In this document: positions 42,990-52,115 of the stretch, piece by piece | Position numbering within the stretch: position 1 is the stretch's first letter | How the letters are laid out: the number at the start of each line of letters is the position of its first letter | From: a virus | Reading direction: 5' to 3' (one strand) | Virus record (IMG/VR): IMGVR_UViG_3300031997_002780 | Location: 1 to 64,000 of that record | Length of the DNA stretch: 64,000 nucleotides | The notes under the pieces: generated by a model | What the model saw: only the letters and a program-made list of their open reading frames with translations | The model's database searches: none | Told to the model about the DNA's origin: nothing | Position numbers and translations under genes: made by a program

Positions 42990-43814
42990 TTAACCTCCTT
43001 TTTCCATAAACATATTATATATATGTTTCCAACTCTCCCCTTTTAAAATATGATTAATATTTTTAGAAGAACATTTTTTTGAATATTTATCTGAAATTTC
43101 TTTTTTTGTAAATTTTTTAATAAAAAATGAATCTAGAATATCTAAAACATCTGATTCCTTAAGTATTGCTTTAGGGTTGTTTTCTCCTGTTCGGTTAGGA
43201 TGATTTTCGGACATATTCTTTTTTGTCTCTTCAGAATGATGTTTTCCGAAAAAAGGATTATTTTCTCCAGATGAATCCCAATGATTTTTAGACATTTTCT
43301 TTTTTGTTTCTTCTAGCCTAGTTTTTCCTTTGTTAGAATTTGATATTCTTGTTTTTGTTTCTTCTGAACAATGTTTTCCAAAATTAGGATTATTTTCCCC
43401 TTTGTTAATTTCTCTTAATTTGTTTTTTGTTTCTTCCGAGAGATGCCTTCCTTTGCCTAACTTTTTATGAGATTCTCTTAATTTTATTTTTGTTTCTTCT
43501 GATGTAACACGTCCGGAAGAACCATCCCCTCCTTTTGTCATATTATAACCAAATTCCGGATTATTGGTTTTATATTCCTTTATCCAATATATTTCTTTTT
43601 CTAACAAAATATTTTCTTCACAGTTTTCTATAATCCATAATTTAAAATTTTCTTTTCCATATTTACACCATGCTTTTCGAAGATGGTCATTTTTATGAAT
43701 ATTATTATTTAATTCTCTTTTATGAGCATTCCATCTTTTATTAATATTTACTGATTTTCCTATATATTTTTTATTGTTTATCATATTTTCTATACAATAG
43801 ATTCCTGTTTCCAT
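42990..43814 (-). CDS. GIY-YIG homing endonuclease (tape measure-Dit gap)
   Basis: A 274-residue endonuclease. Residues 3-90 form the nuclease domain: GIYCIENMINNKKYIG, NINKRWNAHKRE, YGKENF and EKEIYWIKEY. Then come about five NUMOD3-type motifs (SEETKxKLRE, SEETKTRISNSNKGK, GENNPFFGKHHSEETKKNMSENH) that contact DNA, and a C-terminal helix-turn-helix (LKESDVLDILDSFFIKKFTKKEISDKY). It lies between the tape measure and Dit genes and ends three bases before dit, whose ribosome binding site falls at its 3' end. Confidence 0.88.
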   Translation of the reverse strand: METGIYCIENMINNKKYIGKSVNINKRWNAHKRELNNNIHKNDHLRKAWCKYGKENFKLWIIENCEENILLEKEIYWIKEYKTNNPEFGYNMTKGGDGSSGRVTSEETKIKLRESHKKLGKGRHLSEETKNKLREINKGENNPNFGKHCSEETKTRISNSNKGKTRLEETKKKMSKNHWDSSGENNPFFGKHHSEETKKNMSENHPNRTGENNPKAILKESDVLDILDSFFIKKFTKKEISDKYSKKCSSKNINHILKGESWKHIYNMFMEKGG

Positions 43815-43830
43815 TCTATTCTCCTGTACT

Positions 43831-43901
43831 CCAAAAAATAAGAATGGGAAACGGGAGTCTCGTTTATCGGATGATTCATGAGGTCATCCTATCCCATTCT
43901 T
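43831..43901 (-). terminator. Branched terminator-like RNA after the tape measure
   Basis: On the - strand, AAGAATGGGA (43901 side) pairs with TCCCATTCTT (43840-43849 side) over 10 bp; two short hairpins (GGATGA/TCATCC and AACG/CGTT) sit inside, making a three-way junction. ATTTTTTGG follows on the - strand as U-run. It lies 7 bases after the tape measure stop and ahead of the GIY-YIG gene. Confidence 0.7.
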
Positions 43902-43907
43902 TTTAAT

Positions 43908-46900
43908 TTATATAGCAAACGAATCCGCTGTCCTTCTTATACCCCTTCTTTCGAGGCTTTTATTTATTTCTTTGATTACATCTTTTTTAAGTTTAGGTAA
44001 TACTGTTTTATCTAAAGAACCGTTTACATTTATGTTCATTTCAAAGTTCATATCCCTATAAGTATTTTCACGAGGATTGGATGATATTGGTCTTGTCAAT
44101 TCTCCCGAAGAACGTTGAGTTGGAGAGATTATTTTAATTGCTTCTATATTAAAACTGGGAGGTTGAGGAGAACCGTTTTTACCCATTGGCTCTACATCTA
44201 ATCGATTTTTCCCTCTAAGTTTTAAAGATTTCTCTTTTTCTGAGAACATATTATTGATTTCTGTAGCTATATTAGGGAGTGTTTTTCTCAAGAAGGTTTT
44301 CATTTGGTCTTCTGTAGCTACATATTCCCCTTTTAATAGTTTAGCAAAAACTTCACTGTCTTTTAAAGTTCCTTCAAATACATCTGGTCCATGTTCAGAA
44401 GCAAAACCACCTTCATGACGAGGAGGACGAGGAGGAGGAGGGATGACGGGAGGAGTGACGGGAGGAGTAGTAGGAACTATTATTGCTGGACCCATAGGAG
44501 GTGTCCAACCGCTAGGTCCGGGATTTAGAGGTCCAGCATTAAACGCCGCCTCTGCTGCTGCTCTTGCATTATTGCTTTCTGTTATTAATCGTTTCATTTC
44601 TTCTATTGTTACATTGATAGCTTTTGTTAAATCCCCATATTTTGCAATATTAATATCAAGCATTCTCTGCATTGCTGCGTCATTAAATGCTCCCACTATC
44701 CCGTTTTCTATCATTTTTAGTCTTAATTGTTCAAGAGCCGATAGCATACCCCCGCCACCGGGACCACCACCCATAGCCTTTGTAATTTCATTAATTAAAT
44801 CTAATTCATCCTGAAGTACTTCTATTTTATCGCCTATTAATTCTATTTGGTCTTCAATAGGCTTTTTTAAATCCTCTATTGCTCGCTTTTCATCCTCGTA
44901 TTGGTGTATTATTAAATCAATGGCTTCTTGTTGCAGAGTAAGTGGATATATTAGTTCATCTAAAGCTACTTTTTGCTGTTCTAGCGGGTATATTAAGTCT
45001 TCTATTCTTATTTTTTCTTGTTCTAAACGAAATATAGCATCTTCTATTGGTATCTTTTGTTGTTCTAGACCATATATTATGTCATTTATTCTTAGTTTTT
45101 CAGCTTCAAGAGGTACTATTAGAGCGTCTATCGCTTCTTTTTGTGTATTATATTTGTCTATAATCTCTTGAATTTTAGCTATTTGGTCATCGAGTAATGC
45201 TTTTTGCGCATTCATACCCTTTTCAAAAGCCGCATATGCATCATCTAAACCGCGTACTTGAAGGTCATATTCTCTATCTTCTTGAGTCTTAGCTAAATCT
45301 TCTCTAGCTGCGGCAGCTTCTTCTTCTAATTTTAATCTTCTTGCTATACCTTCTTCGCTGGTATCTAAAGATGCAATAGCAATTTCGGCTTCCAAGTTAG
45401 CGAGGGCTTTGTTCTTTTTAGTAAGTTCATCTAAGAAGTCCGCTTCTTCTTTTCGAAGTTGTAAAGCTTCTTTTTGTAAATCGATAGCTTCTTTAAAACT
45501 GCTAAGTTGTTTATCAATTGCATCTTTCTGCTCTTCCAAAGGTTTTATTAATTCTTCTTGAGCATCTATTAAACTATCAATAAGCTCTTTTTGCCGTTCA
45601 TACATTTCTATTTCACGGTCAATTAAGGATATTTCCCTTTGATACATTTCTATTTGACGGTCAATTTCGGCTGTTAGCCTATTGAGCATTTCTACTTGAC
45701 GGTCAAGTAAATCTATCTGCTGTTGAAGTACATCTATTTGACGGTCAATTGCGTCTTTTTGCTTTTCATAAATATCTATCTGGTCTTGAATTACTTCTTT
45801 CTTTCTATTTTCTATTTCTATTAAATCATCAATGGCATCTATTTGTTCATCATAGATTTCCAATTGTTCTTGCATTAATTCTATTTCGTCTTCGTATGCT
45901 TTTATTTGTTTTTCAAGCGCTTCTGCTCGTGGGTCTTTCTTTTGACCACCGCCACCAGATGGGGCAGCAGGAAGATTTATAGGGGCAGGTTCATATGGAG
46001 TTAGATTTGTAACAAACTTAAAAAGGTCTGCCATATATTTAGCTAAATCAGCCATAATTTTAGCTGTTTTTTGACCTGATTGTATAGCTGCACTTTCAAA
46101 ACTCAATAGTTGTGCCGCTAAAGCCGCTTGTAATTGTTGAACGGTAGTTAGAGAATTACCATTTATATCTGTAAAAACAATACCTTGATTTTCGGCTATA
46201 GAAAACAATTGTTGTGCTATAGTTTGAGTCATTTGTGTCCATTGAGCTTCAGTTACAGCAGCCATTGCTCCAGTTTCATTTGTATATTCAACTAAAGTAG
46301 TGTTTGCAGTACCAGCTAAAGCAATCAGTTTATTTATTAATGAATTATATAAAATATCATTGGTAGACAATAAATCTGCATTAGTCATCATCCAAGAGAT
46401 TAATTCTGTTCTATATGCTTGTACCTTTGCGGGGTCTAATGCTGTTCCAGCCGCATTATCAAGGTCATTAAATGATTTTATTGGAATTTCTAAACCTGTA
46501 TCTTTGGCTAATTTTTCTAACTCGGTATTTGTTTGAAGTATAGCATCTGAAAGAGCAATACTATTATCACCCGTTTGCATTAAAGCTTTACCAAGAGCAT
46601 CAAGAGATGGAGAAAGTTGGTCTATAATTTGCATTTGAGCTTTAAATTCAGCATTTAATTGCTCTGTTGTTGCTGTAGCTGATGTTGCACCATATTTTTC
46701 ATAAAATGCTTTTTCTGCTGCTAAACGTGCTTCTCCTATTTGATTTTGATAATCTACTTCCGCTTCTTTCATAGCTGCTAATAATTCAGGATTATTTGCA
46801 GCAGCTAGTTCCATTGCCATTCTAATATTTTTATATTCAGGCTCTGCCCGATGAGCAACCATCATATACATCTTTTTCCAATCGTTTGCTTGCTTACTTA

Positions 46901-49742
46901 TCAAGCCTTTATTACTGGAAACAGACGAACTTGCTGCTTGAACCCAACCAGTCATCATATTTTGAAGTACTTGCCCTGATGTTCCATCTTTCATTGCTTT
47001 TTCGAGAGCATCGGCAAGGTCTTTATCCATTTGAGTTGCTGTAGGAACAAAAACAGATTTTCCACCCATTACCGGAATCCATTCCCCTTGATTTTTTACA
47101 CTATCTATATAGGCTTTAGCTTCTGCATCTATATTTTCAGTACCTTTTTCAATTATTCCGTTTAAAGTGTTCCGTTTTTGTATTGCTTCATCTATAGCTT
47201 TATTCGCATCGGTTGTCATTTTTGCTTGGTCAGAAAAATATGTTGCAATATCTTGATTTCCTAATGTTGTTGCAAGATAATAATCTACAGTAGCTTTTTC
47301 TAAATCTTCCATGTTTTGACCAGCAACCAGTGTAGCATTTCCGAATTCATCAAAACTATATTTTAAATTAGGAACAACACTATATAAATCATTATATAAT
47401 TTTGTTAATTTTTCTTCGTCTTCAGTACTTAATCCTTCGCTTGAACGTCTAGCTATCATAATTTGTATTTGATTGTACAAATCTATAGCGGTTTTTTGTT
47501 TTTCAGGAAATTCATCAAGAATTCCTAGATAATCATTTACTGCTTTAGTAAGTTCTTCTTGAGCCTTTTTTACATTATCGAGATTTTTTTGATATGCTTG
47601 CCAAATAGCAGTTATTGCTATAGCAGCTATTCCTAATAAACCCATAGCTGCGTTGAGTGCTGTTGTTGCTGCTGCTGCTCCTGTTGCAGCAATCTTATAT
47701 GTCCCTGCTGCATATCCCATTCCCTCCAAAGTAACAACCAAGGAATCTCCTGTAATCATAGATAAAGTTTGAGCAATGGTCATATCTATCTGAGAAATAG
47801 TTGCAAGTTTTTGTTGTGTAACCAAAGATACAAGACTCATAACAAGGTTTTTAATATTTTTTCCGGTATTTATTAAAGTATTCGTAATTGATTCTCTGTT
47901 GAAAATTATCATTAGAGCAATTATTTCTACAAGTAAAGGAGGTATTCCCCCGATAGAATCTATAAACTTTACTACAGCAATAGCTGCATCTAGGAACCAT
48001 TTTATCATATTAGAATTAACTGTTCCACTATAAAGAGCTTGCATTGCGGCTGTAAGTTGACCTTGTTTAGCTTGAACACTTTCTAAATAAATACCATAAC
48101 GGTTCATTGCTAAACCAGTAGCATCAGTTTGGGCTGCTTGATATTGAAGAGCTTTGTCCATATTATTCATCAAAACAAGAAATGCCTCTTTTTGACGTAC
48201 ACCACCAATAGCGACAGCGATTTCTATTTGTTCTCTTTCGCCTAAAGTATCCCATTTAGCAGCGGTATCTTCTAACACATCGCCCATATTACGGAAAGTA
48301 CCATCGGCTTCTTTCATAGAAATACCAACAGCATCTAATGATTTTTGAACTTTACTGATTGTCCAACCTTCTTCGTCTGTACCACCCCCTTGAATAAGGG
48401 TCATTCTAGCAAACATGGTCTTGAATGCTTGACCAATCATTTCTGCGTTCTGTCTGGTAACAGTAGAAACAGTACCAATATATGAAATTAATTGTTCCAT
48501 ACCAACACCAGCTAAAGCAGCCGATTCAGAAGTATATCTTAAAGCAGTTGCAAGTTCACCTGCACTGGTTGCGGCTATATTATCAACCGCAATAAGTTTA
48601 TCAACAACAGTTGCAGTATCACTAACCGATACTTTAAAAGCATTTGTGATAGATGTTAAATAGTTAGTAGCATCGGCAGAATCCATTGCACCCAATTTAG
48701 AAAGCATCATAGATGCTCTCATAAGTTTCTGAGTTTCATCAACCGTTCTACCCTGTCTAAACCATTCCACACTACCTTTTGCGATTTCAAGAGTAGAAGC
48801 TCCCATCTCCTGACCTAATTTGTTAAAAGATTGGGCTAAATCATTAATTTGTTCTGGTGTTTGTGCTCCTTCTGCTTGAAGTACCTGAATTTTAGTCATT
48901 TCAGTATTCAAATCAATGGCGTATTTCACAGCATCGTTGAATAATTGTTGAGCTTTATATACTAATCCAATAGAAAAAGAATAGGCGATGGTCTGTTGGA
49001 TGGCATTAGCAATTCTATTGGAAAAACTCTGAAATACATTTGCACCAGTTTTTGTACCTTCCATTGCAGTATTCATTCCCGCAAATGCGTCTCTCAATTT
49101 TTTCACATTATCTGCGGTGAGTTCTCCCGCTTTCCCTAATCTTGTAAAAGTTTCTATCTCATTTTTTAGTGCAGCAACAGATTGTTTTGCTGCACTAACC
49201 TGAGTACCCCTCATTCCAGATAATTTTTTTTCGTTTTTATCAGCCGCAGCAGTATATCTTGTTAAATCACCTGCCATTTTGTCAGTATCAGTTGAAGTCA
49301 ATTTTACTATCTGCTGAAACTTTTCCATAGCCTGAGATTCTGAAAGAAGTTTAACTTTCCCTTCGTCTATAGCTTTCTGTAAATTTTTTTCTGTCTGCGT
49401 ATAATCTTTTGCTATTTTTGTAGTTCCACCAAATGCATCTCCGAGTTCTTTAACTTCCCCGGTTTGAATTTTAAATATTCCTTTTTCTGTTTTAATAGTT
49501 TTAAAAGTTGCTATTAATTTTCCAGTTCCGAGAGTAGCCGCATCAGTCATTTTTGTAAATTCTTCAATACCACCTAGCATGTTAACCATGCTTTTACCTT
49601 CCCGCATAGCAGGTAAGTCAAGCTTAAATGACTTGGATGCTTGGGAAAGTTTAGCATTCATATCGGCTACCGTTTTATCAACAGAACTCGGCATAAACAC
49701 TGTCGTGACAGGAAATACAATCTCTAAACCACCACTAGCCAT
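43908..49742 (-). CDS. Tail tape measure protein
   Basis: A 1,944-residue tape measure that sets tail length; at about 0.15 nm per residue the tail would be near 290 nm. Residues about 290-460 match the TP901-type tail-length domain (WFRQGRTVDETQKLM, SVSDTATVVDKL, ALRYTSESAALAGVGMEQLISYIG). Hydrophobic segments near 598-615 and 690-715 may cross the host membrane. Residues about 1265-1650 are a long coiled coil made of 14-residue repeats (DxxxxQIDxLxRQI-like). A Pro-rich stretch lies near 1738-1780. A chain of 1,944 residues is large but normal for long-tailed phages. AGGAGGTGCT precedes the ATG. Confidence 0.93.
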   Translation of the reverse strand: MASGGLEIVFPVTTVFMPSSVDKTVADMNAKLSQASKSFKLDLPAMREGKSMVNMLGGIEEFTKMTDAATLGTGKLIATFKTIKTEKGIFKIQTGEVKELGDAFGGTTKIAKDYTQTEKNLQKAIDEGKVKLLSESQAMEKFQQIVKLTSTDTDKMAGDLTRYTAAADKNEKKLSGMRGTQVSAAKQSVAALKNEIETFTRLGKAGELTADNVKKLRDAFAGMNTAMEGTKTGANVFQSFSNRIANAIQQTIAYSFSIGLVYKAQQLFNDAVKYAIDLNTEMTKIQVLQAEGAQTPEQINDLAQSFNKLGQEMGASTLEIAKGSVEWFRQGRTVDETQKLMRASMMLSKLGAMDSADATNYLTSITNAFKVSVSDTATVVDKLIAVDNIAATSAGELATALRYTSESAALAGVGMEQLISYIGTVSTVTRQNAEMIGQAFKTMFARMTLIQGGGTDEEGWTISKVQKSLDAVGISMKEADGTFRNMGDVLEDTAAKWDTLGEREQIEIAVAIGGVRQKEAFLVLMNNMDKALQYQAAQTDATGLAMNRYGIYLESVQAKQGQLTAAMQALYSGTVNSNMIKWFLDAAIAVVKFIDSIGGIPPLLVEIIALMIIFNRESITNTLINTGKNIKNLVMSLVSLVTQQKLATISQIDMTIAQTLSMITGDSLVVTLEGMGYAAGTYKIAATGAAAATTALNAAMGLLGIAAIAITAIWQAYQKNLDNVKKAQEELTKAVNDYLGILDEFPEKQKTAIDLYNQIQIMIARRSSEGLSTEDEEKLTKLYNDLYSVVPNLKYSFDEFGNATLVAGQNMEDLEKATVDYYLATTLGNQDIATYFSDQAKMTTDANKAIDEAIQKRNTLNGIIEKGTENIDAEAKAYIDSVKNQGEWIPVMGGKSVFVPTATQMDKDLADALEKAMKDGTSGQVLQNMMTGWVQAASSSVSSNKGLISKQANDWKKMYMMVAHRAEPEYKNIRMAMELAAANNPELLAAMKEAEVDYQNQIGEARLAAEKAFYEKYGATSATATTEQLNAEFKAQMQIIDQLSPSLDALGKALMQTGDNSIALSDAILQTNTELEKLAKDTGLEIPIKSFNDLDNAAGTALDPAKVQAYRTELISWMMTNADLLSTNDILYNSLINKLIALAGTANTTLVEYTNETGAMAAVTEAQWTQMTQTIAQQLFSIAENQGIVFTDINGNSLTTVQQLQAALAAQLLSFESAAIQSGQKTAKIMADLAKYMADLFKFVTNLTPYEPAPINLPAAPSGGGGQKKDPRAEALEKQIKAYEDEIELMQEQLEIYDEQIDAIDDLIEIENRKKEVIQDQIDIYEKQKDAIDRQIDVLQQQIDLLDRQVEMLNRLTAEIDRQIEMYQREISLIDREIEMYERQKELIDSLIDAQEELIKPLEEQKDAIDKQLSSFKEAIDLQKEALQLRKEEADFLDELTKKNKALANLEAEIAIASLDTSEEGIARRLKLEEEAAAAREDLAKTQEDREYDLQVRGLDDAYAAFEKGMNAQKALLDDQIAKIQEIIDKYNTQKEAIDALIVPLEAEKLRINDIIYGLEQQKIPIEDAIFRLEQEKIRIEDLIYPLEQQKVALDELIYPLTLQQEAIDLIIHQYEDEKRAIEDLKKPIEDQIELIGDKIEVLQDELDLINEITKAMGGGPGGGGMLSALEQLRLKMIENGIVGAFNDAAMQRMLDINIAKYGDLTKAINVTIEEMKRLITESNNARAAAEAAFNAGPLNPGPSGWTPPMGPAIIVPTTPPVTPPVIPPPPRPPRHEGGFASEHGPDVFEGTLKDSEVFAKLLKGEYVATEDQMKTFLRKTLPNIATEINNMFSEKEKSLKLRGKNRLDVEPMGKNGSPQPPSFNIEAIKIISPTQRSSGELTRPISSNPRENTYRDMNFEMNINVNGSLDKTVLPKLKKDVIKEINKSLERRGIRRTADSFAI

Positions 49743-49851
49743 CTAGCACCTCCTTCTCCATCTCTTTTATCACTTCTTCGCTTTTTTTAATGTCGAAGAC
49801 AGTTGCAATAGGGAAGATAATTTCTATTCTGCTTCCAGAAGCTATTGTCAT
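49735..49851 (-). CDS. 38-residue paralogue of the tape measure N-terminus
   Basis: This ORF begins after AGGAGGTTTAT, overlaps the tape measure start by 8 bases and carries the tape measure's ribosome binding site. Its product, with ASGSRIEIIFPIATVF at residues 4-19, aligns with the tape measure start ASGGLEIVFPVTTVF, and both continue with a Lys/Val-Glu/Asp-Met helix. It is either a small real protein (cap or chaperone contact) or the relic of a duplicated gene start. The strong ribosome binding site favours translation. Confidence 0.6.
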   Translation of the reverse strand: MTIASGSRIEIIFPIATVFDIKKSEEVIKEMEKEVLDG

Positions 49852-49878
49852 ATAAACCTCCTCAATAAAACCATAAAA

Positions 49879-50874
49879 CTACAATTTTAAGTTCTCTAAA
49901 CCCTCATATATTCTATCTCGGGCTGATGTGTCGTCGTAAATTTGAATCATATCACTTGACCACCCCATTAATTCTTTAATTAATTGTGGGGGTATATTTT
50001 TCTTTGAAAATAATGTTACTAAATAATGACGGACCGCATGGGCGTAAAAGGGTACACCTAAATATTTTTCAAAGCCTTCAATCCAACCTCGTACAGTAGC
50101 ACCAGTAGCAGGAGTTCCGTCTTGTTTAATAAATAAAAAATTATGATTTAATTTTTTTTCTTTTAAAATTTTGGCTCTTTCTTTAAGCCATTCTTTATAA
50201 TAAGGCATAAACTTTTCTTTTAAAATATATTTATAAAGTAATTTTCCTGATTTTCCCTTGCCTTTTGTACGGATTTGCTTTGTGGTTTCGATAAATAAAT
50301 CTCCAAACGCAGTTCTATTTTCATCAATTAAATCTGTCTCGAAACATAATAATTCTGTAAATCTAGCACCGCTAGTTGCAGCGAGGGCGAGCCAACACGC
50401 TTGTTGCTTTTCATTTTTACTTAAGTGTTCTAAAAGATTTTCCATTTGTTCGTCTGTTAAAATAGTTTTTTCTCTCCGCATTTCTTTGGGACTCGATTCT
50501 ATAATATTCAAAATCACATTGCGAAAATTAGGGTATTCTTCGTCATAGAACTTAGTAATAAAATTAGATAGAGAAGATAATGTGCTTCTAAGATTATTTA
50601 ATCTAGCCGAACCTAGTTTTAATTCTTCTGATGCATAAGAGAAAAATTCGGAAAATTCTAATTTTTTAATATCTGTAAATTTTTTATTGTTATTATTTAA
50701 AAGATTCCATGATAAAAACATTGTCAAATTTGACTCATAAACTGTAATAGTTTTAGGGCTAACCCTTATTTGTTTATCTTTTAAAAACCTATTCATTAAA
50801 GATATATTTTCAGAATTTATTTGTGATGTTAATTCATCAGATGTTATTATTTTTCTAAATGTTTTTCTTGGCAT
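49879..50874 (-). CDS. Tyrosine recombinase
   Basis: A 331-residue recombinase of the lambda integrase/XerD family. The N-terminal 120 residues are a SAM-like core-binding domain (VYESNLTMFLSWN). The catalytic domain has Arg171 (SGARFTE), a Lys in the TKGKGKSGK hairpin, His279-x2-Arg282 (AHAVRHY), Trp305 (LMGWSS) and the nucleophile Tyr313 (QIYDD). The set is complete, so it should be active. It lies in the late operon, in the same direction as the tail genes and close to a RuvC-like gene, not beside an attachment site or repressor. Its role may be genome or concatemer resolution rather than lysogeny. Confidence 0.88.
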   Translation of the reverse strand: MPRKTFRKIITSDELTSQINSENISLMNRFLKDKQIRVSPKTITVYESNLTMFLSWNLLNNNNKKFTDIKKLEFSEFFSYASEELKLGSARLNNLRSTLSSLSNFITKFYDEEYPNFRNVILNIIESSPKEMRREKTILTDEQMENLLEHLSKNEKQQACWLALAATSGARFTELLCFETDLIDENRTAFGDLFIETTKQIRTKGKGKSGKLLYKYILKEKFMPYYKEWLKERAKILKEKKLNHNFLFIKQDGTPATGATVRGWIEGFEKYLGVPFYAHAVRHYLVTLFSKKNIPPQLIKELMGWSSDMIQIYDDTSARDRIYEGLENLKL

Positions 50875-50876
50875 TT

Positions 50877-51593
50877 TTATTCTCCGTTTTGATAATCTTG
50901 AGGAAAATTAAGTTTACCTAAATCATGATAAAATTCCCAAGATGATTTGTCAAAAGTTTTTGCAGCTTCGATGATATCCGAGTAATAACCTAAATATATT
51001 CTATTCCTATTTGTAGGATTAACAATTCTAACTATAAAATAATTGTGTTTATCTTTTGTTATTCCTATATATCCTAATTTATTGTTTTTATTTTTTTTAC
51101 AAGACGATGAGTTGCTTGCTTTTTTTCTTGATTCCTCGGAAACAACTCTTCCCTTTAGTGCTTTGGATATTTTATCTAATGTTTCTTTAGATAATCGTTT
51201 TCCGTACATGGGGTTGTTTATACCAGAAAGAGCCACTCTTAGTTTTTCTCTATGCTCATCTGTAATAATTACATTTCTCATTGGGGTGATTCCTCCCCAC
51301 GATATATTATATCCGCTTTCTGTGGAGTGAGAATGTAATTCTTTTATCCAATAAATCTCTCTTTCATCCAATAAGTCTATATGGCATTTCTCTATAATAA
51401 AAAACTTAAAACAATCTTTTCCATATTTATTCCATGCCTTTTGAAAGTAGACATTATTTGATTTATTATTTTCAAGTTCTCTCATGTGTCTCTTATATCT
51501 TCTATTTATATCTTGAGTTTGACCTATATATTTTTTACTATCTATTATATTTTCAAAACAATATATACAAGAACAAGTGTCTAATTTTCTCAT
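50877..51593 (-). CDS. GIY-YIG homing endonuclease (RuvC-recombinase gap)
   Basis: A 238-residue endonuclease. The nuclease domain (residues 8-95) has CIYCFENIIDSKKYIG, YGKDCFKFFI and EREIYWIKE. NUMOD3-type motifs follow (GINNPMYGKRLSKETLDKI, KGRVVSEESRKKASNSS). The end is AP2-like (GYIGITKDKHNYFIVRIV, YLGYYSDIIEAAKTFDK). Its ATG overlaps the RuvC stop by ATGA and its end provides the ribosome binding site GGAGAAT for the recombinase gene. Confidence 0.88.
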   Translation of the reverse strand: MRKLDTCSCIYCFENIIDSKKYIGQTQDINRRYKRHMRELENNKSNNVYFQKAWNKYGKDCFKFFIIEKCHIDLLDEREIYWIKELHSHSTESGYNISWGGITPMRNVIITDEHREKLRVALSGINNPMYGKRLSKETLDKISKALKGRVVSEESRKKASNSSSCKKNKNNKLGYIGITKDKHNYFIVRIVNPTNRNRIYLGYYSDIIEAAKTFDKSSWEFYHDLGKLNFPQDYQNGE

Positions 51594-52054
51594 TTTATAA
51601 CTCCGCTCTTAATGAAGAATGTAAGCCCTACAGAAAAAGCATCTGACTCGTCATAATTCTGAAGTTTTATTTTTGGGTATTTCTCTTTAATCACCCAATA
51701 TATTTCTTCTTTAGTCATATTCCCCTTTCCTCCAACTATCTTTTTTACGCTGGATGCCGGATAATAGGTCTGTTCATATTCTGCAAATAAATAATTTACT
51801 AAACCATGAACTCTAAAAATCATTTGAGTACTTTGATTATAACGAGTAAACCCTTGTTCAATCACAAGTATTTCGGGCGCATATTCTTTTGCTATTTTTT
51901 TTAATTCATTTCCAATAATTTGTAGCTTAAGCTTGGTTTCATTTTCGCTTTTAGTATCTATGGTAAATGCTTTTACAAATTTACCATCATTGGAAAAAAT
52001 ACATACCCCTGTAGAATTTAAAGATAAATCTAATGCATATACATATGTTTCCAT
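51590..52054 (-). CDS. RuvC-like Holliday junction resolvase
   Basis: A 154-residue RNase H-fold nuclease. Asp9 (ALDLSLNSTG), Glu66 (VIEQG) and Asp135/Asp138 (NYDESDA) give the four acidic residues of RuvC. It may resolve branched DNA before packaging, which fits its late-gene placing. The ATG at 52054 follows GGGAGGT; the frame also opens at a TTG (52066) which lies upstream of that site and is rejected. Confidence 0.85.
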   Translation of the reverse strand: METYVYALDLSLNSTGVCIFSNDGKFVKAFTIDTKSENETKLKLQIIGNELKKIAKEYAPEILVIEQGFTRYNQSTQMIFRVHGLVNYLFAEYEQTYYPASSVKKIVGGKGNMTKEEIYWVIKEKYPKIKLQNYDESDAFSVGLTFFIKSGVIK

Positions 52055-52061
52055 TATACCT

Positions 52062-52102
52062 CCCAAAAAAAGAAGGGAGTATATTATTCATATACTCCCT
52101 TC
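52062..52102 (-). terminator. Rho-independent terminator
   Basis: On the - strand GAAGGGAGTATAT pairs with ATATACTCCCTTC (13 bp, about 5-base loop) and is followed by TTTTTTT. It lies between the small membrane protein gene (ends 52116) and the resolvase gene, so the recombination island is separated from the upstream structural genes. Confidence 0.9.
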
Positions 52103-52115
52103 CTAAATAGATAGA

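Noticed and set aside
43908-49742. Several open frames on the opposite strand of the tape measure gene
   Set aside because: They lack ribosome binding sites and arise from the low-stop-codon antisense of a repetitive coiled-coil gene.
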